From assembly GCF_041359055.1 (NCBI RefSeq), contig NZ_JBGJKZ010000004.1, positions 62,001 through 126,000 of the forward strand: 64,000 bases of DNA, written 5' to 3'. Positions 1 to 7,741 of the stretch are shown piece by piece. This DNA is from Paenalcaligenes hominis_A (lineage in GTDB: Bacteria; Pseudomonadota; Gammaproteobacteria; Burkholderiales; Burkholderiaceae_B). A model generated the notes under the pieces. The model searched no databases. It was not told the DNA's origin and saw only the letters and a program-made list of their open reading frames with translations. Position 1 is the first letter of the stretch. Each line of letters starts with the position of its first letter. The translations under genes and the position numbers were made by a program.

Positions 1-869
1 GGATTGTCACAAACGCGGGTACGCTAGGTATTCTTATTCCGCCCTCCGTGGTAATGGTGGTATACGCTGCTGCCACAGAGACCTCTTTGGGCAATCTTTT
101 CATGGCAGGGGTAGTGCCCGGCCTCTTGCTCGGATTGATCTTAATGGTGGTAATTTATATTATTGCCGTTAAACGCAATCTGCCTGCTATGCCTCGTGTT
201 AGTTTACGAGAGTGGCTTGCGGCAGCGCGACGCGCTGTTTGGGGTTTATTGCTTATTTTTATCATCCTGGGCGGTATTTACTCAGGAATGTTTACCCCAA
301 CCGAAGCGGCTGCAGTAGCTGCGGTGTATTCTGCGTTTATTGCGTTGTTTGTCTACAAAGACATGACCATTCGCGAAGCACCTAAAGTTATTTTAGAGTC
401 AGCAAAACTCAGCATTATGCTGATGTTTATTATTGCTAACGCTATGCTGTTCGCACACGTACTCACTACCGAGCAAATCCCACAACAAATTACCGCTTGG
501 GTGACCGAGGCCGGTCTACAGCCTTGGATGTTCTTAATTGTAGTGAACTTAGTTTTACTTGTAGCGGGTGCCTTTATGGAACCTTCTGCAATTATTCTAA
601 TCTTGGCCCCCATTTTATTCCCCATTGCCATGGAGCTAGGTATTGATCCTATCCACTTTGGTATTATTATGGTGGTCAACATGGAAATTGGCTTGATCAC
701 ACCACCAGTTGGCTTAAACCTATTTGTGACCTCAGCCATTACGGGCATGTCTATAGGCCAAGTGATTCGTGCTGCTCTACCGTGGCTCAGTCTGCTGTTA
801 TTGTTCTTGGTGATTGTCACTTATGTACCAGTCGTTTCATTGGGTCTGCCCAACCTACTCGGTATGTAA
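1..869 (+). CDS. TRAP transporter large permease (DctM-type), 3' part
   Basis: This is the C-terminal part (about 289 residues) of the large membrane subunit of a tripartite ATP-independent periplasmic transporter, which imports organic acids using an ion gradient. The reading frame is open from base 3, before the first internal Met, and the first residues (TLGILIPPSVVMVVY) are a conserved DctM segment, so the true start lies upstream of the window. Several hydrophobic helices follow, and a conserved stretch GAFMEPSAIILILAPI leads to GLITPPVGLNLFV near the C-terminus. The small permease and the binding protein are probably upstream and not visible, so the substrate cannot be named. A rho-independent terminator follows directly. 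Confidence 0.93.
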   Translation, partial: IVTNAGTLGILIPPSVVMVVYAAATETSLGNLFMAGVVPGLLLGLILMVVIYIIAVKRNLPAMPRVSLREWLAAARRAVWGLLLIFIILGGIYSGMFTPTEAAAVAAVYSAFIALFVYKDMTIREAPKVILESAKLSIMLMFIIANAMLFAHVLTTEQIPQQITAWVTEAGLQPWMFLIVVNLVLLVAGAFMEPSAIILILAPILFPIAMELGIDPIHFGIIMVVNMEIGLITPPVGLNLFVTSAITGMSIGQVIRAALPWLSLLLLFLVIVTYVPVVSLGLPNLLGM

Positions 870-911
870 ATGCTTCGTCTTGCGCAGCTCTTAACGGCTA
901 CGTCACACAGC

Positions 912-944
912 AAAGCCTCAAGCCATTGTGCTTGGGGCTTTTTT
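912..944 (+). terminator. Rho-independent terminator of the TRAP operon
   Basis: The arms AAGCCTCAAG and CTTGGGGCTT form a 10-bp stem with one G-U pair and are followed by a run of six T. The hairpin sits about 43 bases after the permease stop codon. Confidence 0.85.
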
Positions 945-1038
945 CTTAATATATAAACATTAATGCTATTAAATAAGCGATACCGGAGCCTGTCTTTGAG
1001 CCAGCAACCCGTTTATTTAGACTACCCCAAATAAATAG

Positions 1039-1067
1039 TTGCTTTTTTTATTTACTTAACCTATACT
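1039..1067 (+). promoter_or_regulatory. Candidate sigma-70 promoter of tRNA-fMet
   Basis: TTGCTT (1039-1044) and TATACT (1062-1067) are separated by 17 bases. The -10 box ends 11 bases before the mature tRNA 5' end, which suits transcription of a single tRNA gene. Confidence 0.6.
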
Positions 1068-1078
1068 TATATTTCTGA

Positions 1079-1155
<77 letters not shown>

Positions 1156-1160
1156 AATTT

Positions 1161-1194
1161 AAAAAGCCCCAAACATTTGTTTGGGGCTTTTTTT
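1161..1194 (+). terminator. Terminator after tRNA-fMet
   Basis: AAAAAGCCCCAAAC and TTTGGGGCTTTTTTT form a GC-rich stem with flanking A and T tracts, starting six bases after the tRNA CCA end. Confidence 0.88.
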
Positions 1195-1272
1195 GTCTGC
1201 TACATCTACCGTTGTATATCTAGTAAAAAGCGATAACGTTTTAGCTCACAGAAATCGTGGCCGTCTCTTCTA

Positions 1273-1300
1273 ATACAGCAGTTGAATTTAACTGCTGTAT
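1273..1300. repeat. Perfect 11-bp inverted repeat downstream of the pha block
   Basis: ATACAGCAGTT and AACTGCTGTAT are exact reverse complements around a 6-base spacer (GAATTT). No T-run follows on either strand, so this is not a classical terminator. It lies downstream of the minus-strand VF530/phaR genes and could act as a 3'-end stabilising hairpin or a protein-binding dyad. The rest of 1195-1354 shows nothing else recognisable. Confidence 0.6.
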
Positions 1301-1354
1301 CTTGGGATACACACCAAACTCTAAACGCCACGCATAAATGGTGTTTTCATACAG

Positions 1355-1579
1355 CTAACCCCCATTAATACGCCGCATTACAAACCGCGTCTTCGCTAAA
1401 ACCAATCTTAATACAATGCACTGCCGCTCGAAATAGAGGTCGAGGCCTACCGGATCCATCTCATAAGTAGAGCATTTAAACAAACTAGTCATACGCTGCG
1501 TTTGCTGCAAATGTTCTGTATTATCGAGCCTAAAAACCGTTAGATTTGGCTCAGTAATTTTTATTTTTGGGAAGAACAA
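1355..1579 (-). CDS. Uncertain small ORF, hypothetical protein
   Basis: This is an open frame of 74 codons starting at TTG and overlapping the last 19 bases of the VF530-like gene. I recognise no family. It has no membrane segment and contains three cysteines and a basic C-terminus (MRRINGG). No clear ribosome binding site is present, although translational coupling to the upstream gene is possible. It is the only sizeable open frame between the tRNA and the pha block. It may be a chance frame. Confidence 0.25.
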   Translation of the reverse strand: MFFPKIKITEPNLTVFRLDNTEHLQQTQRMTSLFKCSTYEMDPVGLDLYFERQCIVLRLVLAKTRFVMRRINGG

Positions 1580-1788
1580 AAAGTGCGCAGATATAACTGC
1601 TCAACTTGGGTGCGTGCCCAAGGCGTGCGACGCAAAAAATGCAGAGACGATTTAATGGAAGGCTCGTATTTAAAACAATTAATAGAAATGTGTTGCGCTA
1701 GCCCTTCCCATCCGTAATGTTCGAGCAAAGCATTAAGCAGCTGGTTTAGGGTAAGCCCATGCAAGGGATTGTTCGGTTGGGTAGACAT
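1561..1788 (-). CDS. VF530-family small DNA-binding protein
   Basis: This 75-residue protein matches the VF530/DUF2132 family: it carries the characteristic order PLHGLTLNQLLNALLEHYGWE, then INCFKYEPSIKSSLHFLRRTPWAR. The family prototype from Vibrio fischeri has a solved helical structure and is described as DNA-binding; the biological role is not established. It lies 15 bases downstream of phaR in the same direction and is probably cotranscribed with the PHA genes. Length agrees with the family. The family assignment is strong; the function is not. Confidence 0.82.
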   Translation of the reverse strand: MSTQPNNPLHGLTLNQLLNALLEHYGWEGLAQHISINCFKYEPSIKSSLHFLRRTPWARTQVEQLYLRTFCSSQK

Positions 1789-1803
1789 AAGATCAGCGCT
1801 AGT

Positions 1804-2370
1804 TTATTTTTTTTTCTTTGGAGGGGTAGGCATCGCAAAAGGAAACGCATTAAACATGGAAAAAGTCTGATCTTGCATTTGGTCTTGCATTTGCACAAAT
1901 AAATGTTTGCTTTGCTCTATGTAATTATTCATCACATTTTGCAGTACAGGGGCTTGACCAGCCATGAATTGTGTCCATGCCTCTGGACCAAGCTGCGCAT
2001 CATACAACCCTTTAGATTGCTCTGCCATAGTCTCTTGAATTTCAATAAAAGCCTGGATGTTTTTTTCTATATAACTACCCATCAAACCCTGCATAGTACT
2101 GCCATAAAAACGGATAATATGCGCCAGAGCATCGGCTGAAAACATGGGTACATCCCCAGCCTCTTCTTCGAGAATAATCTGTAGCAATACACTTCGGGTA
2201 ATGTCTTCGTTAGATTTTGCATCCACCACCTGAACGACTTCATGACCGAGTATCAACTGCTTTACATCGGCCAATGTAATGTAAGCGCTCGTTTGCGTAT
2301 CATATAAGCGCCGATTGGGGTATTTTTTAATTAGTCGCGCAGAGTCGGGTGTGTTGTTTGTATTTGTCAT
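1804..2370 (-). CDS. phaR: PHA synthesis repressor PhaR
   Basis: This is a 188-residue regulator of polyhydroxyalkanoate storage. The N-terminal PHB/PHA accumulation-regulator DNA-binding domain (about residues 12-75) begins with ARLIKKYPNRRLYDTQTSAYI, the family hallmark, and is followed by the PHB-accumulation repeat region and a C-terminus rich in Met/Gln/Phe ending in PKKKK. Known PhaR proteins bind both DNA and nascent PHA granules, and repress phasin genes and their own gene until polymer forms. It is the third gene of phaC-phaB-phaR, 43 bases after phaB. The gap before it may hold a minor promoter. Confidence 0.95.
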   Translation of the reverse strand: MTNTNNTPDSARLIKKYPNRRLYDTQTSAYITLADVKQLILGHEVVQVVDAKSNEDITRSVLLQIILEEEAGDVPMFSADALAHIIRFYGSTMQGLMGSYIEKNIQAFIEIQETMAEQSKGLYDAQLGPEAWTQFMAGQAPVLQNVMNNYIEQSKHLFVQMQDQMQDQTFSMFNAFPFAMPTPPKKKK

Positions 2371-2413
2371 AATTAAAAATCAGTAGTGATTTAAATCAGC
2401 GGCGAAGAGAGGG

Positions 2414-3151
2414 TTAGCTCATGTGCAAACCACCATTCAATGAAAAATCGGCTCCTGTAGCAAAAGCGGCTTGGTCAGATGCTAGCCAAGCTACCATAGA
2501 AGCAATCTCATTGGGCTCGCCCAGACGTCGCACCGGAATGGTAGCGATAATTTTTTCGAGCACGTCTTCACGAATGGCTCTTACCATGTCAGTCCCAATA
2601 TAGCCAGGAGACACGGTATTTACTGTGATGCCCTTTGTTGCGAACTCTTGGGCAAGCGCTTTAGTAAAACCATGCATGCCTGCTTTGGCAGTGGCGTAAT
2701 TCGTTTGACCAAATTGGCCTTTTTGACCATTGACCGAACCAATATTAATAATACGCCCCCACCCTTTCTGAGCCATGCCGTCAACAACCTGTTTAGTTAC
2801 ATTAAACAAACTATTTAGGTTCGTGTCTATCACGTCTCGCCACTCTTCGGCGGACATACGACTAAATTGACGATCTCGTGTGATGCCCGCATTGTTTACC
2901 AGAATATCGACTTCCCCCAGTTGATCGCGTACTCGCTGAAAGGCAGCAACACTGGAGTCCCAGTCAGTGACATCAATGGCTGATGCATGAAACTGATAAC
3001 CTTGTTCGGACTGTTGGTTAAGCCATGGCGCTGGATCGCGTGAGGGGCTACAACCTGCCACCACAGTATAGCCTTCGTCTGCAAGACGCTGACAAATCGC
3101 TGTACCAATTCCCCCCATCCCGCCTGTAACGTAAGCAATTTTTACGGACAT
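2414..3151 (-). CDS. phaB: Acetoacetyl-CoA reductase PhaB
   Basis: This 245-residue short-chain dehydrogenase reduces acetoacetyl-CoA to (R)-3-hydroxybutyryl-CoA with NADPH, supplying monomer to PhaC. The nucleotide-binding motif TGGMGGIG lies at residues 9-16 and NNAG near 86-89. The catalytic residues are Ser139, Tyr152 and Lys156 (NYATAKAG). The C-terminal GGLHMS is typical of PhaB/FabG. The start is supported by AAGGAG eight bases upstream. It lies between phaC and phaR on the same strand. No beta-ketothiolase (phaA) is in this window, so acetoacetyl-CoA must come from a gene elsewhere. FabG-like activity cannot be excluded by sequence, but the context favours PhaB. Confidence 0.95.
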   Translation of the reverse strand: MSVKIAYVTGGMGGIGTAICQRLADEGYTVVAGCSPSRDPAPWLNQQSEQGYQFHASAIDVTDWDSSVAAFQRVRDQLGEVDILVNNAGITRDRQFSRMSAEEWRDVIDTNLNSLFNVTKQVVDGMAQKGWGRIINIGSVNGQKGQFGQTNYATAKAGMHGFTKALAQEFATKGITVNTVSPGYIGTDMVRAIREDVLEKIIATIPVRRLGEPNEIASMVAWLASDQAAFATGADFSLNGGLHMS

Positions 3152-3232
3152 ATGATTCTCCTTTCAATGGTTTGATATGACTTAGTACTGACTAGAACCG
3201 ATAATTAGAAATAAAGCATTCCAAATTAACGT

Positions 3233-4933
3233 CTAGGCTACCGCTTTAACTTTGACATAACGACCTGGGGCAGGCTCAAGTTCTGGATAGAGACTATTCC
3301 CAAGTTGCTTGGGTGCAGCAATTGATTTACCTGCTTTAGCACTGAGCCATTGCATCCAATCGGGCCACCAGCTTCCTATATGTTGCTCTGCATTTTCCTG
3401 CCATCGATTAGCTAAACCTGGAAATACAGTAGGCGTATCTGGGCCGTAGGCCCAATAGTAACGACGGTTCTGAGCCGGAGGGTTAATAACCCCTGCGATA
3501 TGGCCTGAAGCCCCTAATACAAAACGTTCGACTTTGGGTAGCAGCTGTGTGCTGGCATACGCTGTACGCCAAGGCACAATATGATCGTCTTCGGAAGCAA
3601 ACACATACACCGGCACCTCTAAACGACTTAGATCTATAGGAGTACCATCTACTTGCACCTTACCATGCAAACGTAAGTTGTTTTCTAAGTAGGTGTTTCG
3701 GAAATACCAAGTGAAAAAAGGCCCAGGCAAGTTGGTACTATCAGCATTCCAAAACAAAATATCAAATGGGGGCGGGGTTTTACCTTGGAGGTAATTGCTA
3801 GACACGTAGTTCCAAACCAGCTCGGAGGGGCGTAAAAAAGAAAAGGTGGTGGCTAAGTCGCTACCTGGCATTAAACGGGTAGCCGCAAGCTGGTATTCGC
3901 GTAATAAGGCTAGGGTTTCATCAACGAACACACCCAATACACCAACATCGTGAAAATCCAGCATGGCGGTTAATAAGGTCATGCTGGCGGCAGGAGACTG
4001 CCCTTTTGCTTGAGCTAGGCTTAGGGCTGATGCCAACATCGTGCCCCCTACGCAAAAGCCGAGGGTATTCAGCTGCTTTTGACCACTAATAGTTTGCGCT
4101 ACCTGCAATGCTGACAAAATACCATGCTGTAAATAATCGCCCCAACTGGCCTCTAAAATACCGTCCGTATCGTCTTTAAGTGGATTTCTCCAGGAAATTA
4201 AATACACTTGCATGCCTTGCTCGAGAGCATATCGTACAAACGAGTTTTCAGGTTGTAAGTCCAGTATGTAATATTTATTAATATTAGGTGGAACAATAAA
4301 TAAAGGAATGCTGTAAGTTTTTTCGGTTAAAGGCGCGTATTGAATTAATTGTAATAGTTCATTTTCATACACGACTGCGCCGGGCGTAACGGCTATATTT
4401 TCGCCCAATGCAAATTTGGTTTCATCTGTTTGTAACATGCGCCCTTTTTGCATGTCACGTAAAAAATGCTGGGCACCTTGAAGTAGACTTTGGCCTTTGG
4501 TTTGAATTGCTTCATTTAAGGCTTCTGGGTTGGAAAAAAGGTAATTGGCCGGATTCAAAGCCTCGGCCCATTGCATTAACGCAAAAGCCAATCGCTCTTG
4601 AGCCTGTGGGTGCGCTTTCAGAGCCCCTACCATGCGATTCAGTGTTTCAGTATATAAATGCCATAAATGCGCATTTATTAACGCAGCTTGGTTTTCTTGC
4701 CAAGCCTGATGCTTAAAGCGTCGGTGAGGTGCAGGCCCCAATGTCCCCTGTTGAGCCTGACGATGTAACTCGTGCCAACTTTCTAAAAAGTCAGCCTGAA
4801 TCTCTTTTAAAATAGTTTGATTAATAAAAGAGAAACCCGGCCATTCATTTGTTGTATTACTATGCATGCGGCACCCAATCAGATTAAGTAAATCAAAAGC
4901 TGTACCTTTTTTGTTATTACTTAATGTAATCAT
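3233..4933 (-). CDS. phaC: Class I poly(3-hydroxyalkanoate) synthase PhaC
   Basis: This protein polymerises (R)-3-hydroxyacyl-CoA into PHA on the granule surface. It has 566 residues, somewhat shorter than the roughly 590 of Cupriavidus PhaC. The lipase-like box GFCVGG places the nucleophile at Cys294. Asp450 (ASEDDHIVPW) and His478 (GASGHIAG) complete the triad with spacing close to that of the Cupriavidus enzyme. The N-terminal domain (to about residue 180) is the variable PhaC_N region. No convincing ribosome binding site precedes the first ATG, and a second in-frame ATG at 4867 is possible. It is the fourth gene in the run from rluD. Confidence 0.96.
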   Translation of the reverse strand: MITLSNNKKGTAFDLLNLIGCRMHSNTTNEWPGFSFINQTILKEIQADFLESWHELHRQAQQGTLGPAPHRRFKHQAWQENQAALINAHLWHLYTETLNRMVGALKAHPQAQERLAFALMQWAEALNPANYLFSNPEALNEAIQTKGQSLLQGAQHFLRDMQKGRMLQTDETKFALGENIAVTPGAVVYENELLQLIQYAPLTEKTYSIPLFIVPPNINKYYILDLQPENSFVRYALEQGMQVYLISWRNPLKDDTDGILEASWGDYLQHGILSALQVAQTISGQKQLNTLGFCVGGTMLASALSLAQAKGQSPAASMTLLTAMLDFHDVGVLGVFVDETLALLREYQLAATRLMPGSDLATTFSFLRPSELVWNYVSSNYLQGKTPPPFDILFWNADSTNLPGPFFTWYFRNTYLENNLRLHGKVQVDGTPIDLSRLEVPVYVFASEDDHIVPWRTAYASTQLLPKVERFVLGASGHIAGVINPPAQNRRYYWAYGPDTPTVFPGLANRWQENAEQHIGSWWPDWMQWLSAKAGKSIAAPKQLGNSLYPELEPAPGRYVKVKAVA

Positions 4934-4964
4934 TTTTCAGTCAGAGTGCCAGTGGCAATTAATT

Positions 4965-5732
4965 TTACTTTTCTAATAGCCACGCTATTGTCGCTATTCT
5001 ACCTGTTGGATTGTGACGCCTATATGAATAATAGTTTTGTGTTTCTGCATACGTACACGCTTGGCTCAAATACACGTTAATCTTTGGATGGCATTGACTT
5101 AATACATGACGCGCTATTTGAGGCAAGTCTGCCCAATAGTGCTGTGTGGACTTGTCATAAATAAAATACTGTGCCAGATCAGCATGCATTTGTATAAACG
5201 CATCGTATACTTCTGGCCCCACTTCAAAATGCGCTTGACTAATGGCAGGGCCAACCCAAGCCTGCCACTGTGTATTGGCATCACATTGAGTTTGGAGCTG
5301 ATTAAATAAGCGTTGCAACACCCCTGCTGCCAAGCCACGCCATCCCGCATGAGCCACTCCTACCACTTGCCCATCTTGATCCGCTATCACAACAGGCAAA
5401 CAGTCTGCAGTCAAAATAGCCAAAACCGTGTTTTTTTGGTTTGTCCACATAGCATCCGCTTGGGGTGCGTCACGCCAAGCGCAGTGTTGCGCCCCAGCCC
5501 CAGAGGCATAATACAGTTCAGTACCATGTACTTGCTGAATCCAATGCGGGTCATTGGGCAAATGCTGCCTAAGCAAAGCTCGGTTTTGCGCTACATGGGC
5601 AGGGTCATCGCCACAATGCTCACCCAGATTTAGACCACGCCACGGCCCCTGACTATGACCGCCTGCAATCTGTGTCGTGAAATACTGCACACCGGTCCAA
5701 ACAGGCCCCGTTATGGTTGCTATGTTTTCCAT
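4965..5732 (-). CDS. pgeF: Peptidoglycan editing factor PgeF (YfiH/laccase-domain)
   Basis: This 255-residue protein belongs to the multicopper-polyphenol-oxidase/YfiH family (formerly DUF152). The signature segments are VHGTELYYA, LTADCLPVVIAD and GVAHAGWRGLAAGVL, which supply the Cys/His metal-site residues. In E. coli the homologue corrects misincorporated L-Ser in UDP-MurNAc peptides; related enzymes act on purine nucleosides. Its start codon lies inside the last 13 bases of rluD, so the two are translationally coupled, as in many proteobacteria. The phaC start lies 31 bases downstream. Confidence 0.93.
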   Translation of the reverse strand: MENIATITGPVWTGVQYFTTQIAGGHSQGPWRGLNLGEHCGDDPAHVAQNRALLRQHLPNDPHWIQQVHGTELYYASGAGAQHCAWRDAPQADAMWTNQKNTVLAILTADCLPVVIADQDGQVVGVAHAGWRGLAAGVLQRLFNQLQTQCDANTQWQAWVGPAISQAHFEVGPEVYDAFIQMHADLAQYFIYDKSTQHYWADLPQIARHVLSQCHPKINVYLSQACTYAETQNYYSYRRHNPTGRIATIAWLLEK

Positions 5733-6673
5733 TCAATTTGCTCGTAGACGGCTTGAAAATCAGCGGGGGCTTCTGCATCAAAACGCACAGGCGACCCGGT
5801 GGCTGGATCAATAAACTGCAAAGCACGTGCGTGAAGCATTTGTCGTGCTGCACCAGCCAGAGGCTTGCCACCATAGATTTCATCACCTAATAATGGATGG
5901 TTTTGACTGCTTAGGTGAACGCGGATTTGATGAGTGCGACCTGTCTCTAGGCGACACTGCACATAACTGACAGCAATACCCCTGTCGAACAAACCTTGGT
6001 TCAAGACTTCATAATGTGTTTTGGCATGGCGTGGCGCAATAGCATTTTGTGTAGCCATACGCACCGGCACACGGGCATCACGTCCTACGGCTAAATCTAT
6101 GGTACCTGAGCCATATAAAAAACCATGACATAAGGCAATGTATTCGCGTAATACTGAGCGCTCTTGTAGCTGACGCACCAGATGGGTTTGAGCCTGTTCA
6201 GTTAAAGCCACTACCATCAGGCCTGATGTATCTTTATCTAGACGATGCACAATACCGGCTCGAGCGACTTGAGTGAGCTGAGGAAAATGGTGTAACAACC
6301 CATTTAATAATGTCCCTGTCCAATTGCCTGCCCCGGGGTGCGTTACCAAGCCTGCAGGCTTGTTAATAATGACCCATTGCGTAGACTGAGCCACTATATG
6401 CAGGGGGATATCTTCGGCCTCGTAAGCCAGCTCTTCGGGGCGGGCTTGGGGTCTTACAAGTAATACATCACCTGGCATCACCAGATGACGTGTACGAGCA
6501 GACTGCCCATTGACTAAAACGTGGCCGTCTTCGATCCATGCTTGAATACGACTACGAGAATGATCGGGCAGTAACTGAGCGACCGTTTTATCTAAGCGCT
6601 CAGGTAATGCGCTTAGGGGAACTCTAAACTCCAGTTCCGCCGAGTTTTCTGTATTATGTGGGGCTGAATTCAT
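5720..6673 (-). CDS. rluD: 23S rRNA pseudouridine synthase RluD
   Basis: This 317-residue enzyme isomerises uridines in helix 69 of 23S rRNA. The N-terminal S4 RNA-binding domain (about residues 16-75) is followed by the RluA-family catalytic domain. It carries INKPAGLVTHPG (about 103-114) and the catalytic motif HRLDKDTSGLMVVA, whose RLD aspartate is Asp146. It overlaps pgeF by 13 bases and is divergent from bamD across a 160-base gap. The rluD/pgeF next to divergent bamD arrangement is conserved in many proteobacteria. Confidence 0.95.
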   Translation of the reverse strand: MNSAPHNTENSAELEFRVPLSALPERLDKTVAQLLPDHSRSRIQAWIEDGHVLVNGQSARTRHLVMPGDVLLVRPQARPEELAYEAEDIPLHIVAQSTQWVIINKPAGLVTHPGAGNWTGTLLNGLLHHFPQLTQVARAGIVHRLDKDTSGLMVVALTEQAQTHLVRQLQERSVLREYIALCHGFLYGSGTIDLAVGRDARVPVRMATQNAIAPRHAKTHYEVLNQGLFDRGIAVSYVQCRLETGRTHQIRVHLSSQNHPLLGDEIYGGKPLAGAARQMLHARALQFIDPATGSPVRFDAEAPADFQAVYEQIEWKT

Positions 6674-6834
6674 GATAAAACCTTAAAGATGAGGTTAAAT
6701 TTTGGCATAGCTTAGGGCGCGCTGTACAGAATGACTAGCTTAGATTACCAATAGGCATTTAAAATGCGCTATTCTTAGTGCTATTGTTTTATTCAATTAG
6801 ACTTAACCGTTTGCAAACCGCAAAGGATGTTCTT

Positions 6835-7680
6835 GTGACGCGCTTATCTTCCATTTTGACTCAACTTCCTGCTACTCAACGTCTAGTACGTACTCTTTCC
6901 ATAGCATGTGCTTGCCTAGTTTTAGCAGCATGTGGCTCAGTCAAAAACACTGTAGACCCGACTTCTGGCTGGACTGCCGAGCGCCTCTACCAAGACGCTC
7001 GTCAAGAAATTAGTGCTCGTAACTGGTCTGCGGCACGCACTCGACTTGAATCCATCGAAGCGCGCTACCCTTTTGGTGTGTATGCCCAACAGTCACTCAT
7101 TGACCAAGCCTATATCAACTGGAAGGATGAAGAACCAGAAAAAGCGCTTGCTGCCATTGATCGCTTTCAAAAACAATACCCTAACCATCCTGGTAGCGAC
7201 TACATGCTGTATTTGAAAGGGTTAATTTCATTTACACCACCCAGCGCTGCGCTTATGCGTTTTACCCGCCAAGACCCCAGCGAACGTGACCCCAAAGGCT
7301 TAACCGAGTCTTACCAAGCCTTCACCCAGCTTATCGAGCAATACCCCGAAAGCCGTTATGCAAACGATGCTCGACTACGTGCTAGCTGGCTTGTTAACAC
7401 CATTGCCGAAAACGAGGTCCACGTAGCCGAATACTATTATTCTCGTAACGCCTATGTTGCAGCCATTAATCGTGCCCAGCGCGTCATTACGGACTTTGAA
7501 GGTGTGCCTATTGCAGAACGCGCCCTCTACATCATGTACTTGTCTTACGACAAACTGGGTCAGACCGAATTACGTGATGACACCAAACGGGTGTTAGACC
7601 AAAACTTTCCTGATTCCAGCTATTATAAAAACGGCTTAAAAGACAAGAAAAACATGTGGAATCCAATTAACTGGTTCTAG
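6835..7680 (+). CDS. bamD: Outer-membrane assembly lipoprotein BamD
   Basis: This is an essential lipoprotein of the BAM complex that inserts beta-barrel proteins in the outer membrane. I choose GTG 6835 because AAAGGA lies eight bases before it; an in-frame GTG at 6778 would add 19 residues before the signal peptide. The 281-residue product has a lipoprotein signal ending in LVLAAC, with Cys33 as lipidation site. TPR-like helices follow, beginning with LYQDARQEISARNWSAARTR and carrying YPFGVYAQQ. A bidirectional terminator follows. It is divergent from rluD. Confidence 0.95.
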   Translation: MTRLSSILTQLPATQRLVRTLSIACACLVLAACGSVKNTVDPTSGWTAERLYQDARQEISARNWSAARTRLESIEARYPFGVYAQQSLIDQAYINWKDEEPEKALAAIDRFQKQYPNHPGSDYMLYLKGLISFTPPSAALMRFTRQDPSERDPKGLTESYQAFTQLIEQYPESRYANDARLRASWLVNTIAENEVHVAEYYYSRNAYVAAINRAQRVITDFEGVPIAERALYIMYLSYDKLGQTELRDDTKRVLDQNFPDSSYYKNGLKDKKNMWNPINWF

Positions 7681-7691
7681 ATGTATCCTAT

Positions 7692-7728
7692 AAAAAAGCT
7701 CACCTTGTAAAACGGTGAGCTTTTTTTG
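7692..7728. terminator. Bidirectional terminator between bamD and the helicase gene
   Basis: AAAAAAGCTCACC and GGTGAGCTTTTTTT form a stem with an A-tract before and a T-tract after, so the hairpin can end transcription from both convergent genes. Confidence 0.9.
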
Positions 7729-7741
7729 TGAACTAAGATTG

